Part shown: one piece after another, positions 1 to 7,330 of the stretch | Layout of the letters: the number at the start of each line of letters is the position of its first letter | Position numbering within the stretch: the first letter of the stretch is position 1 | Source of the DNA: Chloroflexota bacterium | GTDB lineage: Bacteria > Chloroflexota > Anaerolineae > B4-G1 > SLSP01 | Assembly: GCA_022707665.1 (NCBI GenBank) | Contig: JAKJAE010000054.1 | Coordinates: 1-12,315 of the forward strand | Direction of reading: 5' to 3' | Length of the DNA: 12,315 bases | Program-made: the position numbers and the translations under genes | The notes under the pieces: model-generated | Database searches by the model: none | The model's input: the letters and a program-made list of their open reading frames with translations, nothing else | Told to the model about the DNA's origin: nothing

Positions 1-35
1 GGTTGGCTGCCGCGACTACTCTGTCGTTCTGTCAT
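1..35 (-). CDS. Start of a gene downstream of cas10, probably csm2 (partial)
   Basis: An ATG at 35-33 on the minus strand is preceded by GGAGGT with a five-base spacer. It opens a reading frame of 11 codons (MTERQSSRGSQ) that runs off the left edge. It lies 73 bases downstream of the cas10 stop on the same strand, so it is very likely the next gene of the same operon. In type III-A operons the gene after csm1/cas10 is commonly csm2, the small subunit of the Csm complex. That identity is inferred from position alone; the visible peptide is too short to recognise. Confidence 0.5.
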   Translation of the reverse strand, partial: MTERQSSRGSQ

Positions 36-108
36 GGGTAACCTCCAGGTTATGACGTTACGGAACTCGCGTTCTTGGCTCTCCGTGTGAGTTCGGATGA
101 GTTGTTGC

Positions 109-2634
109 TCAGGAATTCCCGAACTGCACTTTCGTACCACCTCGGAGCTGTAGATCGGCCCAGCGGGCTGCCACTCCCAGCCACTCGAGCGCGTGGAACC
201 TGTCTGCGTGCAGACGCTCCGCCAAGGCCGCCACGTCAGGATAGCGCTTGCCGTCGCGCTTGAGCTGGTAGTAACCGCGCCACAGCCACGGACCATAGAG
301 ATCCTGGGGCTCGCCGGCGCGGTTGATGTCCTCTCCTTGCGCAGCCCGCCGGTCAGTGGCCTCGCGGTAGTCGGCATAGAGCGCCAGAAGAGTTCGGATC
401 ACGCTGTGCGGCGCACCGCCCTCGCGCAGGTCTACCAGGTGGCCTTCCATGCCGCTGACCGTATCGAGATCGCGACTGTCCCTCGAGAGGCCAAACCTCT
501 CCCAGGACAGAGGAATATTAAGAAAGGTGACGGCATTCTTCGTGTGCGCCACACCGTCCCGGCCCAACCAGCGGAGGTGTTTGGCCGCACTTTCGGCGTC
601 GCCGGCATCTTTCGCGGCCTGGTAGAGCGGGTACTTGCCACCGATCAGCACGATGCCGGCACTCGCGTGGATGTCCGGATGGTGCCCCGCGAACACTTCG
701 AGGTCGGCGCGAATCCTCTGAGCCAGCGGCGCAATGCGGTCCCAGGACCCGACAAAAAAGAGATCATCTCCACCGGAATAGATGGTGTAGAGAGTGTCGC
801 CTCGCTCTTGGCTGCGGCCCTCGACGTTCATTTCCTGCGCAATGGCGCCCACCCAGCCATCGAAAAAGAGGCTGATGGCGAAGCTCAACGATGCTACCCG
901 CGAGAGCGATGCAGTCGGCCCCAAACCATCCGAGAAAAGCAGTCCAAGGTTGTCAACGTCCATCCGCAGCACGCCCAGCCGGGCCACACCTTTTGCTTGG
1001 GCGGCCATCACGGAGAAGGGCTTGACGCTGCCTGCAGCCGGCAAGTCCTCAACGATGCCACGCAGGTCGTCGATCTCGGCCTGGGTGATGACAGGTGTGA
1101 CGTTGACGAGGAAGCGCCGCCCAATGGCGGTGTCAACCGTGGGCGACAGCGCGGCTAGGCCGTCATCGTCGAGCGCCAGCAGCAACCTGCGCCTGCCGTC
1201 TCCGCTGGGAGGATGAACGGCGACACAGGCGCCCATACCGAGGTCGGCAAGGACGCTCTGCCATGTATCCTGGGTCGCCGACGCGACGTTCGGCTCCAGC
1301 GCCAGCGCCAGGTACCGGGCCTGACGGAGGTCCTTGCCCAGGGCCTCGTACTCGCGACAGAGAGGGCACTTGCGCACGCCGGCTTCCAGTTCGATGTTGA
1401 TGTGTTCGCGTCCGCAGACATCGCATTGGCCGTCCTGATTTCCACCGCGCTCGTATGGCTCAAAGAGCCTGGCCAGGCCTGGCCCGAGCTCAGCAAAGCG
1501 CCGTTGCTTTGCGCGCTGCAACTGCTGTCCGAGGGTCTCCCACGCCTGGCCGATGTGGCCGCCTCCGAGGTCGGACGCTGTCAGTGGCTGCCAGGCCAGT
1601 GCAAGGTAGAGCTCGCCGCCATGATGGCGCCAGAGCGTGTCGCTGATCTCCTGTTGGACCATCTGCAGTGCATTTTCGGCATTGGGTGGAACCAGTAGGT
1701 AGAAGTTACCCCCTCCCTGGTACACGACGTTGGTGGGTGGCATACCAACGCCACTGAGCACGCGGCGCGCAAGGGCCTCGGTCAAGAGCTGCAGGTAGTA
1801 GGACCGTCCGCGCAGAGCGCTGGTTGCCCCTCGCGCTGCAATCGTGTAGATGAAGTCCTGAATTCCACTCAGATCGCCACCCACGAGCAACGCCACGGGT
1901 ATGCCAACCGATGCGGGTGGTGGTGTGCCTTCCCCGGCCTTGTACCAGGAGGTGAGTCCTCCTAGGAGGCGGTCGATCTGGTTCTCCTCCATGCCCACCA
2001 GGCACGCGGCAAGGGCCGCCGTCATACGGCTGTGGTCATAGAGACTCACGTCGGGCACCGACCGGTAATAAGCCGCGGGAATGCACCAGGTAGTCCTCTG
2101 GAGGAGCAACAGCATGCTATCCAGGTATGTGGCGAGGTCTCCCAAAGGAGTGTGGGCATCGCGCAGCGCCGATACCTCTTTGGTGAACAGCGCCCACAGA
2201 TGCCGGTAGCCTGCGGATTCCTCCGCCTCGCTTACTTCCGACCTTGGGAAGAGTGCCTCGCGTGAAAGCTGCAATGGCTCCAGCGGCCAGTAGCGTGGCG
2301 AAGGGCTGGGCATCCCATCCTTGGGCTTGAGTTGGCTCAAGACCGATAAGAGCTGACGGCGCTGGGGTTCCTGTTCGTCCAAGCGTTCCCGGGCCGATAG
2401 GCGATCTGCCAGGGCAACGCGCTTCGTCTCCAGGTCGACCATCTCGTGGTCGTGGTGTCCCATCACCGGATAGAGGTGGCTGCGCCACTGCTGTGGGATA
2501 AAGGTAGCGACCACCTCGCCTCCTACCTGAGTGTGGCTGCCCTTGGTGTACCCTGCCCGCTGCGCGAACTTGCCGATATCGTGTAGCAGGCCTGCCAGTG
2601 CGGCCAGGTAGACGTCCTCGTTCTTTTCCTCCAT
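109..2634 (-). CDS. cas10: Cas10/Csm1, large subunit of a type III-A CRISPR effector complex
   Basis: Signature subunit of a Csm complex. On target RNA binding, family members cut single-stranded DNA with the HD domain and make cyclic oligoadenylate with the Palm domain. The 841-residue product has an N-terminal HD domain (HDIGK near 18-22, GHHDH near 59-63, then ADRLSARER near 76-84). A Palm-like segment has GGDLSGIQDF near 252-261. A zinc-binding pair of CxxC motifs lies at about 404-407 and 423-426. The catalytic Palm carries VLRMDVDNLG near 555-564 and the cyclase motif GGDD at about 621-624. All key motifs are intact, so both activities are predicted. The zinc motif position and Palm layout resemble Csm1 more than Cmr2. 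I use ATG at 2634 because AGGAGGT (2645-2639) lies five bases upstream; an in-frame GTG at 2640 overlaps that site. Length is normal for Csm1. Confidence 0.96.
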   Translation of the reverse strand: MEEKNEDVYLAALAGLLHDIGKFAQRAGYTKGSHTQVGGEVVATFIPQQWRSHLYPVMGHHDHEMVDLETKRVALADRLSARERLDEQEPQRRQLLSVLSQLKPKDGMPSPSPRYWPLEPLQLSREALFPRSEVSEAEESAGYRHLWALFTKEVSALRDAHTPLGDLATYLDSMLLLLQRTTWCIPAAYYRSVPDVSLYDHSRMTAALAACLVGMEENQIDRLLGGLTSWYKAGEGTPPPASVGIPVALLVGGDLSGIQDFIYTIAARGATSALRGRSYYLQLLTEALARRVLSGVGMPPTNVVYQGGGNFYLLVPPNAENALQMVQQEISDTLWRHHGGELYLALAWQPLTASDLGGGHIGQAWETLGQQLQRAKQRRFAELGPGLARLFEPYERGGNQDGQCDVCGREHINIELEAGVRKCPLCREYEALGKDLRQARYLALALEPNVASATQDTWQSVLADLGMGACVAVHPPSGDGRRRLLLALDDDGLAALSPTVDTAIGRRFLVNVTPVITQAEIDDLRGIVEDLPAAGSVKPFSVMAAQAKGVARLGVLRMDVDNLGLLFSDGLGPTASLSRVASLSFAISLFFDGWVGAIAQEMNVEGRSQERGDTLYTIYSGGDDLFFVGSWDRIAPLAQRIRADLEVFAGHHPDIHASAGIVLIGGKYPLYQAAKDAGDAESAAKHLRWLGRDGVAHTKNAVTFLNIPLSWERFGLSRDSRDLDTVSGMEGHLVDLREGGAPHSVIRTLLALYADYREATDRRAAQGEDINRAGEPQDLYGPWLWRGYYQLKRDGKRYPDVAALAERLHADRFHALEWLGVAARWADLQLRGGTKVQFGNS

Positions 2635-2638
2635 ATGC

Positions 2639-2645
2639 ACCTCCT
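2639..2645 (-). promoter_or_regulatory. Ribosome binding site that fixes the cas10 start
   Basis: AGGAGGT read on the minus strand is a near-perfect Shine-Dalgarno sequence. Its spacing to ATG at 2634 is five bases. The alternative GTG start at 2640 lies inside this element, so the longer form is unlikely. Confidence 0.8.
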
Positions 2646-2717
2646 GTGTCGCGCCGCAGCACCGGAGTGCTTTAGCGCCCGCGTTTGCCCCTGTGTCTCT
2701 GCGCCTCTGCGTTCCTT

Positions 2718-2745
2718 ACCCTAGCACATCTGGCGCACCGGCGAA
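2718..2745 (-). promoter_or_regulatory. Possible promoter for the cas10 operon
   Basis: On the minus strand an extended -10 candidate TGCTAGGGT (2726-2718) is preceded after 16 bases by TTCGCC (2745-2740). The -35 match is weak and the -10 is imperfect, so this is tentative. It would place a start about 75 bases before cas10 and outside the upstream regulator gene. The rest of the 2641-2821 gap holds two small hairpins (around 2769-2785 and the GGCCGCGGCC palindrome near 2790) and a palindrome described separately. Confidence 0.25.
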
Positions 2746-2805
2746 TCGGGGCTTCCTCTGAATCCATCTCGGAGTTTTCTCCGATGTGGGCCGCGGCCTC
2801 TTCTG

Positions 2806-2820
2806 GTATGCTCAGCATAC
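2806..2820. promoter_or_regulatory. Perfect 7-base inverted repeat, operator candidate
   Basis: GTATGCT and AGCATAC flank a single central base. The symmetric 15-base site starts two bases after the stop codon of the CARF-HTH gene and lies upstream of cas10. Symmetric sites of this size are typical targets for dimeric LuxR-type regulators. The neighbouring gene encodes one, so an operator is a reasonable guess. There is no T-run after it, so a terminator is less likely. Confidence 0.3.
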
Positions 2821-2821
2821 T

Positions 2822-3727
2822 CTAAGGGGCGGGGGTGTCCCGCAACCACGACCCGAACGTCTCGCGAAGAAAGTGATAGGTCAGATGGGCGTCATCCGCC
2901 AACTTCCATGCGACCCGGCACTCCGCCAGGATCTGGGTCTTGTGGGTATCGAGTGTCTTGAGCGAGATGCCCAACGCATCGGCGGCTTCCTGAGGGAGCA
3001 TCCCATGGGCGAGCACGCGCACGACGTCCTGTTGCCGCGCCGTCAGGCGCTCCCATACGGCGTTGCAGGCCGCGGCGTCGGCGGGAGCAAGCGCTGGTGC
3101 CGTTCCCGGGGCCACCAGCGCCCGCAGCCCCGGCAGGTAGGCCCCCCAGGGCACCAGGGGCACCGGCACGAGGGTTACCCCGGCCTCCGCCGGAGCGTGC
3201 AGGATCGCGCCATCGCGGGCTTGTGCCAGGAAGTCGGGGGGTGTATAGAGATGCCAGAGCCGGTCGTGGTGGTCGCAGTAGAGCGCCGCGGCGCTGGTGA
3301 GCGTCAGAGCCAGAATGCGCGGTCCGCCGGCCAGACACAGATGGACCTGCACGCCTTCCTGCTTCAGCCCGGCCAACAAGTCACGCCCGAAAGCCCAGGC
3401 CCCGGCTGCCTCTTGCTCATTGGTAATGGCGACCAAGGGTCGCCCGGCAATCAGCGGTTGCCCGGCAGCCAGCGGCTGGCCGGCAACCTGGCGCCCGCCG
3501 GCCAGCACCGGCACGTGGCGGAACTGCAACGGCTGACCAACGTAACGATCGCCGGCAAACTCGGCCGTGAGTTGGCTCAACGCCCGTCGCACCCGCGGCT
3601 CGTGGGGCGCCACGTGCAGTACCAGCAGGCGCGAGACATGATGCCCGGCCGCGAGCAACCCATCAAGGGCGAAGGTGACAACCTGCGCCTGGCCGCCCAG
3701 CGTCACCAGCGCGACCGATGTGGACAT
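2822..3727 (-). CDS. CARF-like (NE0113/Csx14-type) sensor fused to a LuxR-type HTH; probable cOA-responsive regulator
   Basis: The 301-residue product has two parts. Residues 1 to about 205 look like a CARF sensor of the NE0113-like group: an N-terminal strand (SVALVTLGGQAQVVT), then the ligand-loop region HLCLAGGPRILALTLTSAAA around 129-148, then DRLWHLYTPP. The common GGRK signature appears here as GGPR. Residues about 224-275 match a LuxR/GerE helix-turn-helix: LTARQQDVVRVLAHG, QEAADALGIS, KTLDTHKTQILAE. CARF domains bind cyclic oligoadenylate made by Cas10, so a cOA-controlled transcription factor is the natural inference. No nuclease motif is visible. The gene lies between divergent csx3 and downstream cas10. 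The start at ATG 3727 has only a weak GAAAG site; an in-frame GTG seven codons upstream is possible. The reading frame stays open to 4210, but that extension overlaps the real plus-strand gene. Confidence 0.82.
   Translation of the reverse strand: MSTSVALVTLGGQAQVVTFALDGLLAAGHHVSRLLVLHVAPHEPRVRRALSQLTAEFAGDRYVGQPLQFRHVPVLAGGRQVAGQPLAAGQPLIAGRPLVAITNEQEAAGAWAFGRDLLAGLKQEGVQVHLCLAGGPRILALTLTSAAALYCDHHDRLWHLYTPPDFLAQARDGAILHAPAEAGVTLVPVPLVPWGAYLPGLRALVAPGTAPALAPADAAACNAVWERLTARQQDVVRVLAHGMLPQEAADALGISLKTLDTHKTQILAECRVAWKLADDAHLTYHFLRETFGSWLRDTPAP
3441..3512. repeat. Four tandem 18-base units inside the CARF-HTH gene
   Basis: Four consecutive 18-base units, each carrying a CCGGC-like core, encode a hexapeptide repeat around residues 76-100 (AGGRQV, AGQPLA, AGQPLI, AGRPLV). 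The repeat stays in frame and falls between the N-terminal strand and the ligand-loop region of the sensor domain. Units differ at several positions, so it is an old or diverging duplication rather than a fresh slippage. Confidence 0.6.
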
Positions 3728-3769
3728 CTCATCTGCTTTCAGGAGCACTTCCCTCAACAACACTGAGAG

Positions 3770-4959
3770 ATGACTATGACCTGCAGCGCATATGATACGA
3801 GCGCTTCGACGGGGGGGCAAATGGCCTACAACCCTTTGCCAGCGGTGGCCATCGGTGGCCCGCCTCACAGCGGTAAGTCCGTCCTCGTCTATAGCTTGAC
3901 GCAGGCCTTGCGCGCCCTGGATGTGGATCACTACGTCATTCGAGCGTATCCTCCCGATGGCGAAGGCGATTGGTTCCTGGAGGGTGATCCCGAGACGGTG
4001 CGGTCCTTCCGTCGCAAGGGGGCCGGGAGCGAGGCGTGGCTGGCTCCCCTGGTGCGCGATATCGCCCGGCGCCATCTCCCGCTCGTCGTCGACCTGGGTG
4101 GGATGCCGACGCCCGACCAGGAGGCCGCCCTCGATGTCTGCACTCACGCGATCCTGCTCGTGCGGCAGTGTATGACTGGTGGGGCACTCGCGCGAGATGT
4201 CGCGGCGCACCGTGTGTGGTCACAGCGCTTCGGGCGCCACGGGTTGGTGCTGCTGGCGGATCTCGACTCGGTGTTGGATGGCGTGAGTGTGCTCGAAGGC
4301 GATGCACCGATCATCACGGGCACGCTGGCGGGGTTGGAGCGCGGGACGCGGGCGGAGGGGCCGCAAGTGCGGGCCTCGCTCGCCATCATCTGGCGACGGC
4401 GCCGGTCGAGCTTGCGATCGATCTGGCGGCGCTTGCGCGGACGCTGGCGATTCACCCACTGGCCTGGCCCTCCGAGGTGTTGCCCAGGGTGCTGGCTTAT
4501 TTGCCGGAGGGCGAGCCGCTCGCCGTCTATGGGCGCGGGCCCAACTGGCTCTATGCGGCGATCGCGGCCCATGCCTTTCCAGCCCCCTTCTACCTCTTCG
4601 ACGTGCGCTGTGGGTGGGTGCGCGCACCGGATCTTGCGGCAGGCATGCCCGATTCGGGCGCGCCGGTCACTGTGGTGGTCACAGACCGCGATGGGACAGC
4701 GCGGCTGGACATTGGGCTGCGCGATGCCTATGTGGACCGTGCCGAGGTGCAGGGTCTGCACGTTCCCGACATTGCCGCGCCCACCGTCATTCTCTGTGGC
4801 AAGCTACCCCAATGGCTGTGGGCCAGCCTCGCACGAGCCTATGCTGGCTACCGGGTTGCCGTTGTCCAGCCGCAGATCGGTGGAGCCGTCGTGGTCCGCG
4901 ATCCGGTGCTGCACCGCATCGGCAGCCGCCTCCCGTTTAAGCCCCGTGCGGCGCGATAG
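3770..4959 (+). CDS. csx3: ATPase-Csx3 fusion, apparent frameshift; predicted cOA ring nuclease (Crn3-like)
   Basis: Csx3 proteins degrade cyclic tetra-adenylate, switching off type III CRISPR signalling. Fusions to an ATPase-like domain are known. Joining two frames gives about 396 residues. The N-terminal half has a P-loop (GGPPHSGKS near 29-37), the segment PPDGEGDW near 61-68 and a Walker B-like VVDLGG near 106-111. The C-terminal half has two Csx3-like units: GRGPNWLY near 255-262, and GKLPQWLW near 344-351 followed by GGAVVV near 371-376. The first frame stays open to 5029 but stops looking like Csx3 after about 4374; the second frame continues the family sequence to TAG at 4957-4959. 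One lost base near 4374 explains this, so the gene is either broken or affected by a sequencing error. Start choice is uncertain: ATG 3770, 3776 or 3821. Family resemblance and a TATGAT box at 3791-3796 favour 3821. It is divergent from the CARF-HTH gene. Confidence 0.85.
4370..4380 (+). other. Frameshift site within csx3
   Basis: Upstream of here the family-like protein is read in the frame of ATG 3770 (ending AEGPQVRA). Downstream it is read one base earlier (LARHHLATAPVEL). Adding one base to the CC at 4374-4375, giving CGG GCC CTC GCT, restores a single frame. I see no X-XXY-YYZ slippery heptamer, so programmed frameshifting is not supported. Confidence 0.75.
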
Positions 4960-5001
4960 CCCTGAGCCTTGGCCTGCGCGTCTGGCCCGTCCCCGCGCGC
5001 G

Positions 5002-5010
5002 TGGTATACT
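5002..5010 (+). promoter_or_regulatory. Extended -10 promoter for the two-component operon
   Basis: TGGTATACT combines the extended TG element with a TATACT -10 box, five of six consensus bases. No good -35 is seen at standard distance, as is usual for extended -10 promoters. Transcription would start near 5017, about 45 bases before the kinase gene. This suggests the kinase pair has its own promoter and is not only read through from csx3. Confidence 0.5.
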
Positions 5011-5061
5011 GCACCTACCGGCATCTTGAGCATTCGGAGATGCGGACCCTAAGGTGGGGCG

Positions 5062-6420
5062 ATGACGATAGCGGCGGTGCTGGGCCATTTTAGCCACGGG
5101 TTGGTGTTTTTCACCCTGGGCTTGACCGTGAGTTTCCTGCACTACCGCAGCCGCCGGATCTCCTTGGCCCGGCACCTGGGCTGGCTGGGCGGGTTCGCGA
5201 TGGGCGAGGCGCTGTATGCCTGGTATGAGATCCTCGCGATGCTGCTGCCCGCCGGGCGGCTCCTGCCCGTGGTCGTGCCCCCCATCGTCCTGGTGTCCGC
5301 CTACATCGGCCTCCTGGTCTTTGGGCTCCAGACGTTTATGTCGGAGGAGACCTACCGCAGACGTAGCCGGACGCTGTGGTTGGCCCTGAGCGCGATCTCG
5401 CTGTCTGCCTACGTGCTGGCGTTGTGGGGCTTCCACGTCGATGAGAACGTGGTAGTGCGTACGACCGAGGTGCTGGCGCGCTATCTGCTGGCCTTCCCCG
5501 GGGGAGTGCTGACCGCGATCGGCCTGCGCCGCCAGAGCTATCAATCGCTCGATGGCATGCTGCGGGCGCGGATCCGTCCGGCCCTGCGCCTCATCGAGAT
5601 CACGATGGCGACGTTTGGGTTGCTCAACCTGGTGATGGTGCCCGGGGTCGACAGGCCGGTCTCGCGCCTGTTCGGTTTCCACCTCATCGACTCGGCGGTG
5701 ACGGGCTGGGTATGGGCTGCGGTGGGCCTGGGCATCACGGTCGGGCTGGTGCGCTCGCTGACGACGATCCAGCACGAGGTCGAGACGTGGGTTGAGGACG
5801 TGGAGCGGCTGCAGGCGATGGCGGAGGACCGCGAGCGTATCGGACGCGATCTGCACGACGGCATCATCCAGTCGATCTATGCCGCCGGCCTGTTGCTGGA
5901 GAGCGTTATCCCGGTTATTCACACCGATCCCGACCGGGCGCAGGGACAGGTGGGCCGGGTGATCGACAATCTCAATTACACGATCCAGGATATCCGGCGC
6001 TATATCTTCGATCTGCGCAGCGATATGCCCGATGACGATCTCCAACCGGGCATAGAGCACCTGTTGCGCGACTTCCATGTCAATACGCTGCTGCAGACCG
6101 AGTTTGAGGTGGTGGGAGCGGTGCGCCCGATTCACTCGATGGCCCGTCGCCGGCACATCCTGCAGATCGTGCGCGAGGCGTTGGCCAACACGGCCAAGCA
6201 CGCACAGGCGCGCTGGGTCCGGGTGCGGCTGACTTATGACACCGACAGCCTCAACCTGGTGATCTCGGATGACGGGGTCGGGATGGAGAAGCTGCTGATC
6301 AGCAAAGGCTATGGGTTGCGCAACATCCGCGAGCGGACGCGTCTGCTCGACGGCACCCTGCGCATTGAGAGCGCGCCCGGAGCGGGCGTGACCTTCGATC
6401 TGACGGTACCGTATTCGTGA
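5062..6420 (+). CDS. Multi-pass membrane sensor histidine kinase, NarL/DesK type (HisKA_3)
   Basis: The 452-residue protein autophosphorylates a histidine and passes phosphate to a response regulator. The first 235 residues form about seven hydrophobic segments, near 10-27, 40-60, 67-92, 104-123, 136-154, 176-194 and 212-231, with very short loops; no periplasmic ligand domain is visible, so the stimulus is likely sensed in the membrane. A linker (236-256) leads to the HisKA_3 H-box [14 protein letters not shown], with phospho-acceptor His at about 265. The HATPase domain shows EALANTAKH (N-box, about 372-380), DDGVGM (403-408) and [16 protein letters not shown] (416-431). ATG 5062 is preceded by AGGTGG with a short spacer. 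The stop TGA overlaps the region of the regulator's ribosome binding site, so the two are translationally linked. The signal is unknown. Confidence 0.92.
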   Translation: MTIAAVLGHFSHGLVFFTLGLTVSFLHYRSRRISLARHLGWLGGFAMGEALYAWYEILAMLLPAGRLLPVVVPPIVLVSAYIGLLVFGLQTFMSEETYRRRSRTLWLALSAISLSAYVLALWGFHVDENVVVRTTEVLARYLLAFPGGVLTAIGLRRQSYQSLDGMLRARIRPALRLIEITMATFGLLNLVMVPGVDRPVSRLFGFHLIDSAVTGWVWAAVGLGITVGLVRSLTTIQHEVETWVEDVERLQAMAEDRERIGRDLHDGIIQSIYAAGLLLESVIPVIHTDPDRAQGQVGRVIDNLNYTIQDIRRYIFDLRSDMPDDDLQPGIEHLLRDFHVNTLLQTEFEVVGAVRPIHSMARRRHILQIVREALANTAKHAQARWVRVRLTYDTDSLNLVISDDGVGMEKLLISKGYGLRNIRERTRLLDGTLRIESAPGAGVTFDLTVPYS

Positions 6421-6428
6421 GGTGGCCA

Positions 6429-7091
6429 ATGACCTACAGGATCCTGGTGGTGGACGACCACGAGATTGTGCGGTTGGGATTGCGGACGCTGTTGAGCAAC
6501 CAGCCTGACTTCACCGTTGTCGACGAGGCGGGATCGGCGGAAGAGGCCGTGGAGAAGACGGTGCTTCATAATCCTGACGTCGTGGTGATGGACATCCGCA
6601 TGCCCGGCAAGAACGGGATCGATGCCTGCCGCGAGATCAAGCAGAAGCTCCCGAATGTCCACGTCCTGATGTTGACGTCCTTTGCTGAGGATGAGATGCT
6701 GTTCGAGGCCATCGAGGCGGGGGCCGCCGGCTACGTCCTCAAGCAGGGAGGGGGCGAGGATCTCGTGCGTGCCGTGCGGCGCGTGGGCGGTGGCGATGCG
6801 TTGCTCGACCCCGCGGTGACCCAGCGCGTGCTCGAGCGGGTACGTGAGGCGGGCCGCCAGGAGCAGGCCGCGTCCTTCAAGGACCTCACCGAACAGGAGC
6901 TCAAGGTCCTCGGGCTGGTGTCGCAGGGACACACGAACAAGGAGATCGCCAAGGAGCTCTTCCTCGGCGAGGGCACGGTCCGTAATTACGTCAGCAGCAT
7001 CCTGTCGAAGCTGGATCTGACCAACCGGGCGGAGGCCGCGGCCTATGCGGTCCGCCACAACCTGCGGGAATACCTCGAGGAGCTTGGATGA
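6429..7091 (+). CDS. NarL/LuxR-family response regulator, partner of the adjacent kinase
   Basis: This 220-residue DNA-binding regulator has a receiver domain at 1-120: acidic pair D9-D10, phospho-acceptor D55 in [10 protein letters not shown]83 in LMLTS, and K105 in YVLKQ. A linker follows (about 121-150), then a LuxR/GerE helix-turn-helix at about 153-210 ([25 protein letters not shown] is its first half). All phosphorylation residues are present. I use ATG 6429 because GAGGTGG at 6419-6425 is well placed for it; an in-frame GTG at 6417 overlaps the kinase stop and would lack a site. Gene order and overlap make it the cognate partner of the kinase. Its targets are unknown. Proximity to the CRISPR genes may be chance. 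Confidence 0.93.
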   Translation: MTYRILVVDDHEIVRLGLRTLLSNQPDFTVVDEAGSAEEAVEKTVLHNPDVVVMDIRMPGKNGIDACREIKQKLPNVHVLMLTSFAEDEMLFEAIEAGAAGYVLKQGGGEDLVRAVRRVGGGDALLDPAVTQRVLERVREAGRQEQAASFKDLTEQELKVLGLVSQGHTNKEIAKELFLGEGTVRNYVSSILSKLDLTNRAEAAAYAVRHNLREYLEELG

Positions 7092-7099
7092 GTTTCCTT

Positions 7100-7288
7100 C
7101 CCCTCGCAGGGGAAGCTCTCCCCCTCGCAGGGTTTCGGCACCCTGCGAGGGGTTCTGATGCCGGCGACGTGGGAAGGGCAGAACCCTTGCGAGGGGTTCC
7201 GGCACAGGCGCAACAGGGAGCGCAGAACCCTTGCGAGGGTGCGGAAACCCTCGCAAGGGAAGCTCTCCCCCCTTGCGCGTTTCGGCAC
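7100..7288. repeat. Cluster of seven CCCTCGCAAGGG-type palindromic repeats
   Basis: This gene-free stretch carries about seven copies of a 12-13 base partly palindromic core, at about 7100, 7121, 7141, 7184, 7228, 7248 and 7268. The copies lie in both orientations: CCCCTCGCAGGGG, CCCTTGCGAGGG and variants. Cores are joined by recurring spacers: AAGCTCTCC, TTTCGGCAC or GTTCCGGCAC, and GCAGAA. The 29-base segments at 7113-7141 and 7260-7288 are nearly identical direct repeats. Spacing is irregular and the spacers recur, so it is not a CRISPR array. It resembles REP-type intergenic repeats able to fold into many hairpins, and it may end transcription of the two-component operon. Confidence 0.75.
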
Positions 7289-7292
7289 TGCG

Positions 7293-7320
7293 TTGTCACG
7301 CATTGGGCCTGTGGTATAAT
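7293..7320 (+). promoter_or_regulatory. Sigma-70 promoter for the tRNA-prfA unit
   Basis: TTGTCA at 7293-7298 and a perfect TATAAT at 7315-7320 are separated by 16 bases. A TG at 7312-7313 adds an extended -10. The start would fall near 7327, only a few bases before the tRNA-Gly, as expected for a strong stable-RNA promoter. Confidence 0.85.
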
Positions 7321-7330
7321 GCGGCTGCAT

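Noticed and set aside
193..1158. Long plus-strand open frame opposite cas10
   Set aside because: It is antisense to conserved Cas10 sequence including the GGDD and zinc motifs, and shows no recognisable domain. It is a high-GC shadow.
2786..3766. Plus-strand frame opposite the CARF-HTH gene
   Set aside because: The minus-strand product has recognisable CARF and HTH motifs; the plus-strand one has none and is rich in Arg, Gly and Gln as expected for a shadow.
3728..4210. N-terminal extension of the CARF-HTH frame to 462 residues
   Set aside because: It would run antisense through the P-loop domain of csx3 and has no CARF-like content; the recognisable protein begins at MSTSVALVTL (ATG 3727).
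4355..4385. Programmed -1 ribosomal frameshift in csx3
   Set aside because: No slippery heptamer in the right phase and no obvious downstream pseudoknot; a single-base deletion or base-calling error is simpler.
4804..6429. 541-residue minus-strand frame opposite the kinase gene
   Set aside because: It is rich in His, Gln, Arg and Asp without domains, and lies opposite clear HisKA and HATPase motifs.
7100..7288. CRISPR array
   Set aside because: Cores are 12-13 bases, occur in both orientations, and the spacers recur, unlike CRISPR repeats with unique spacers.
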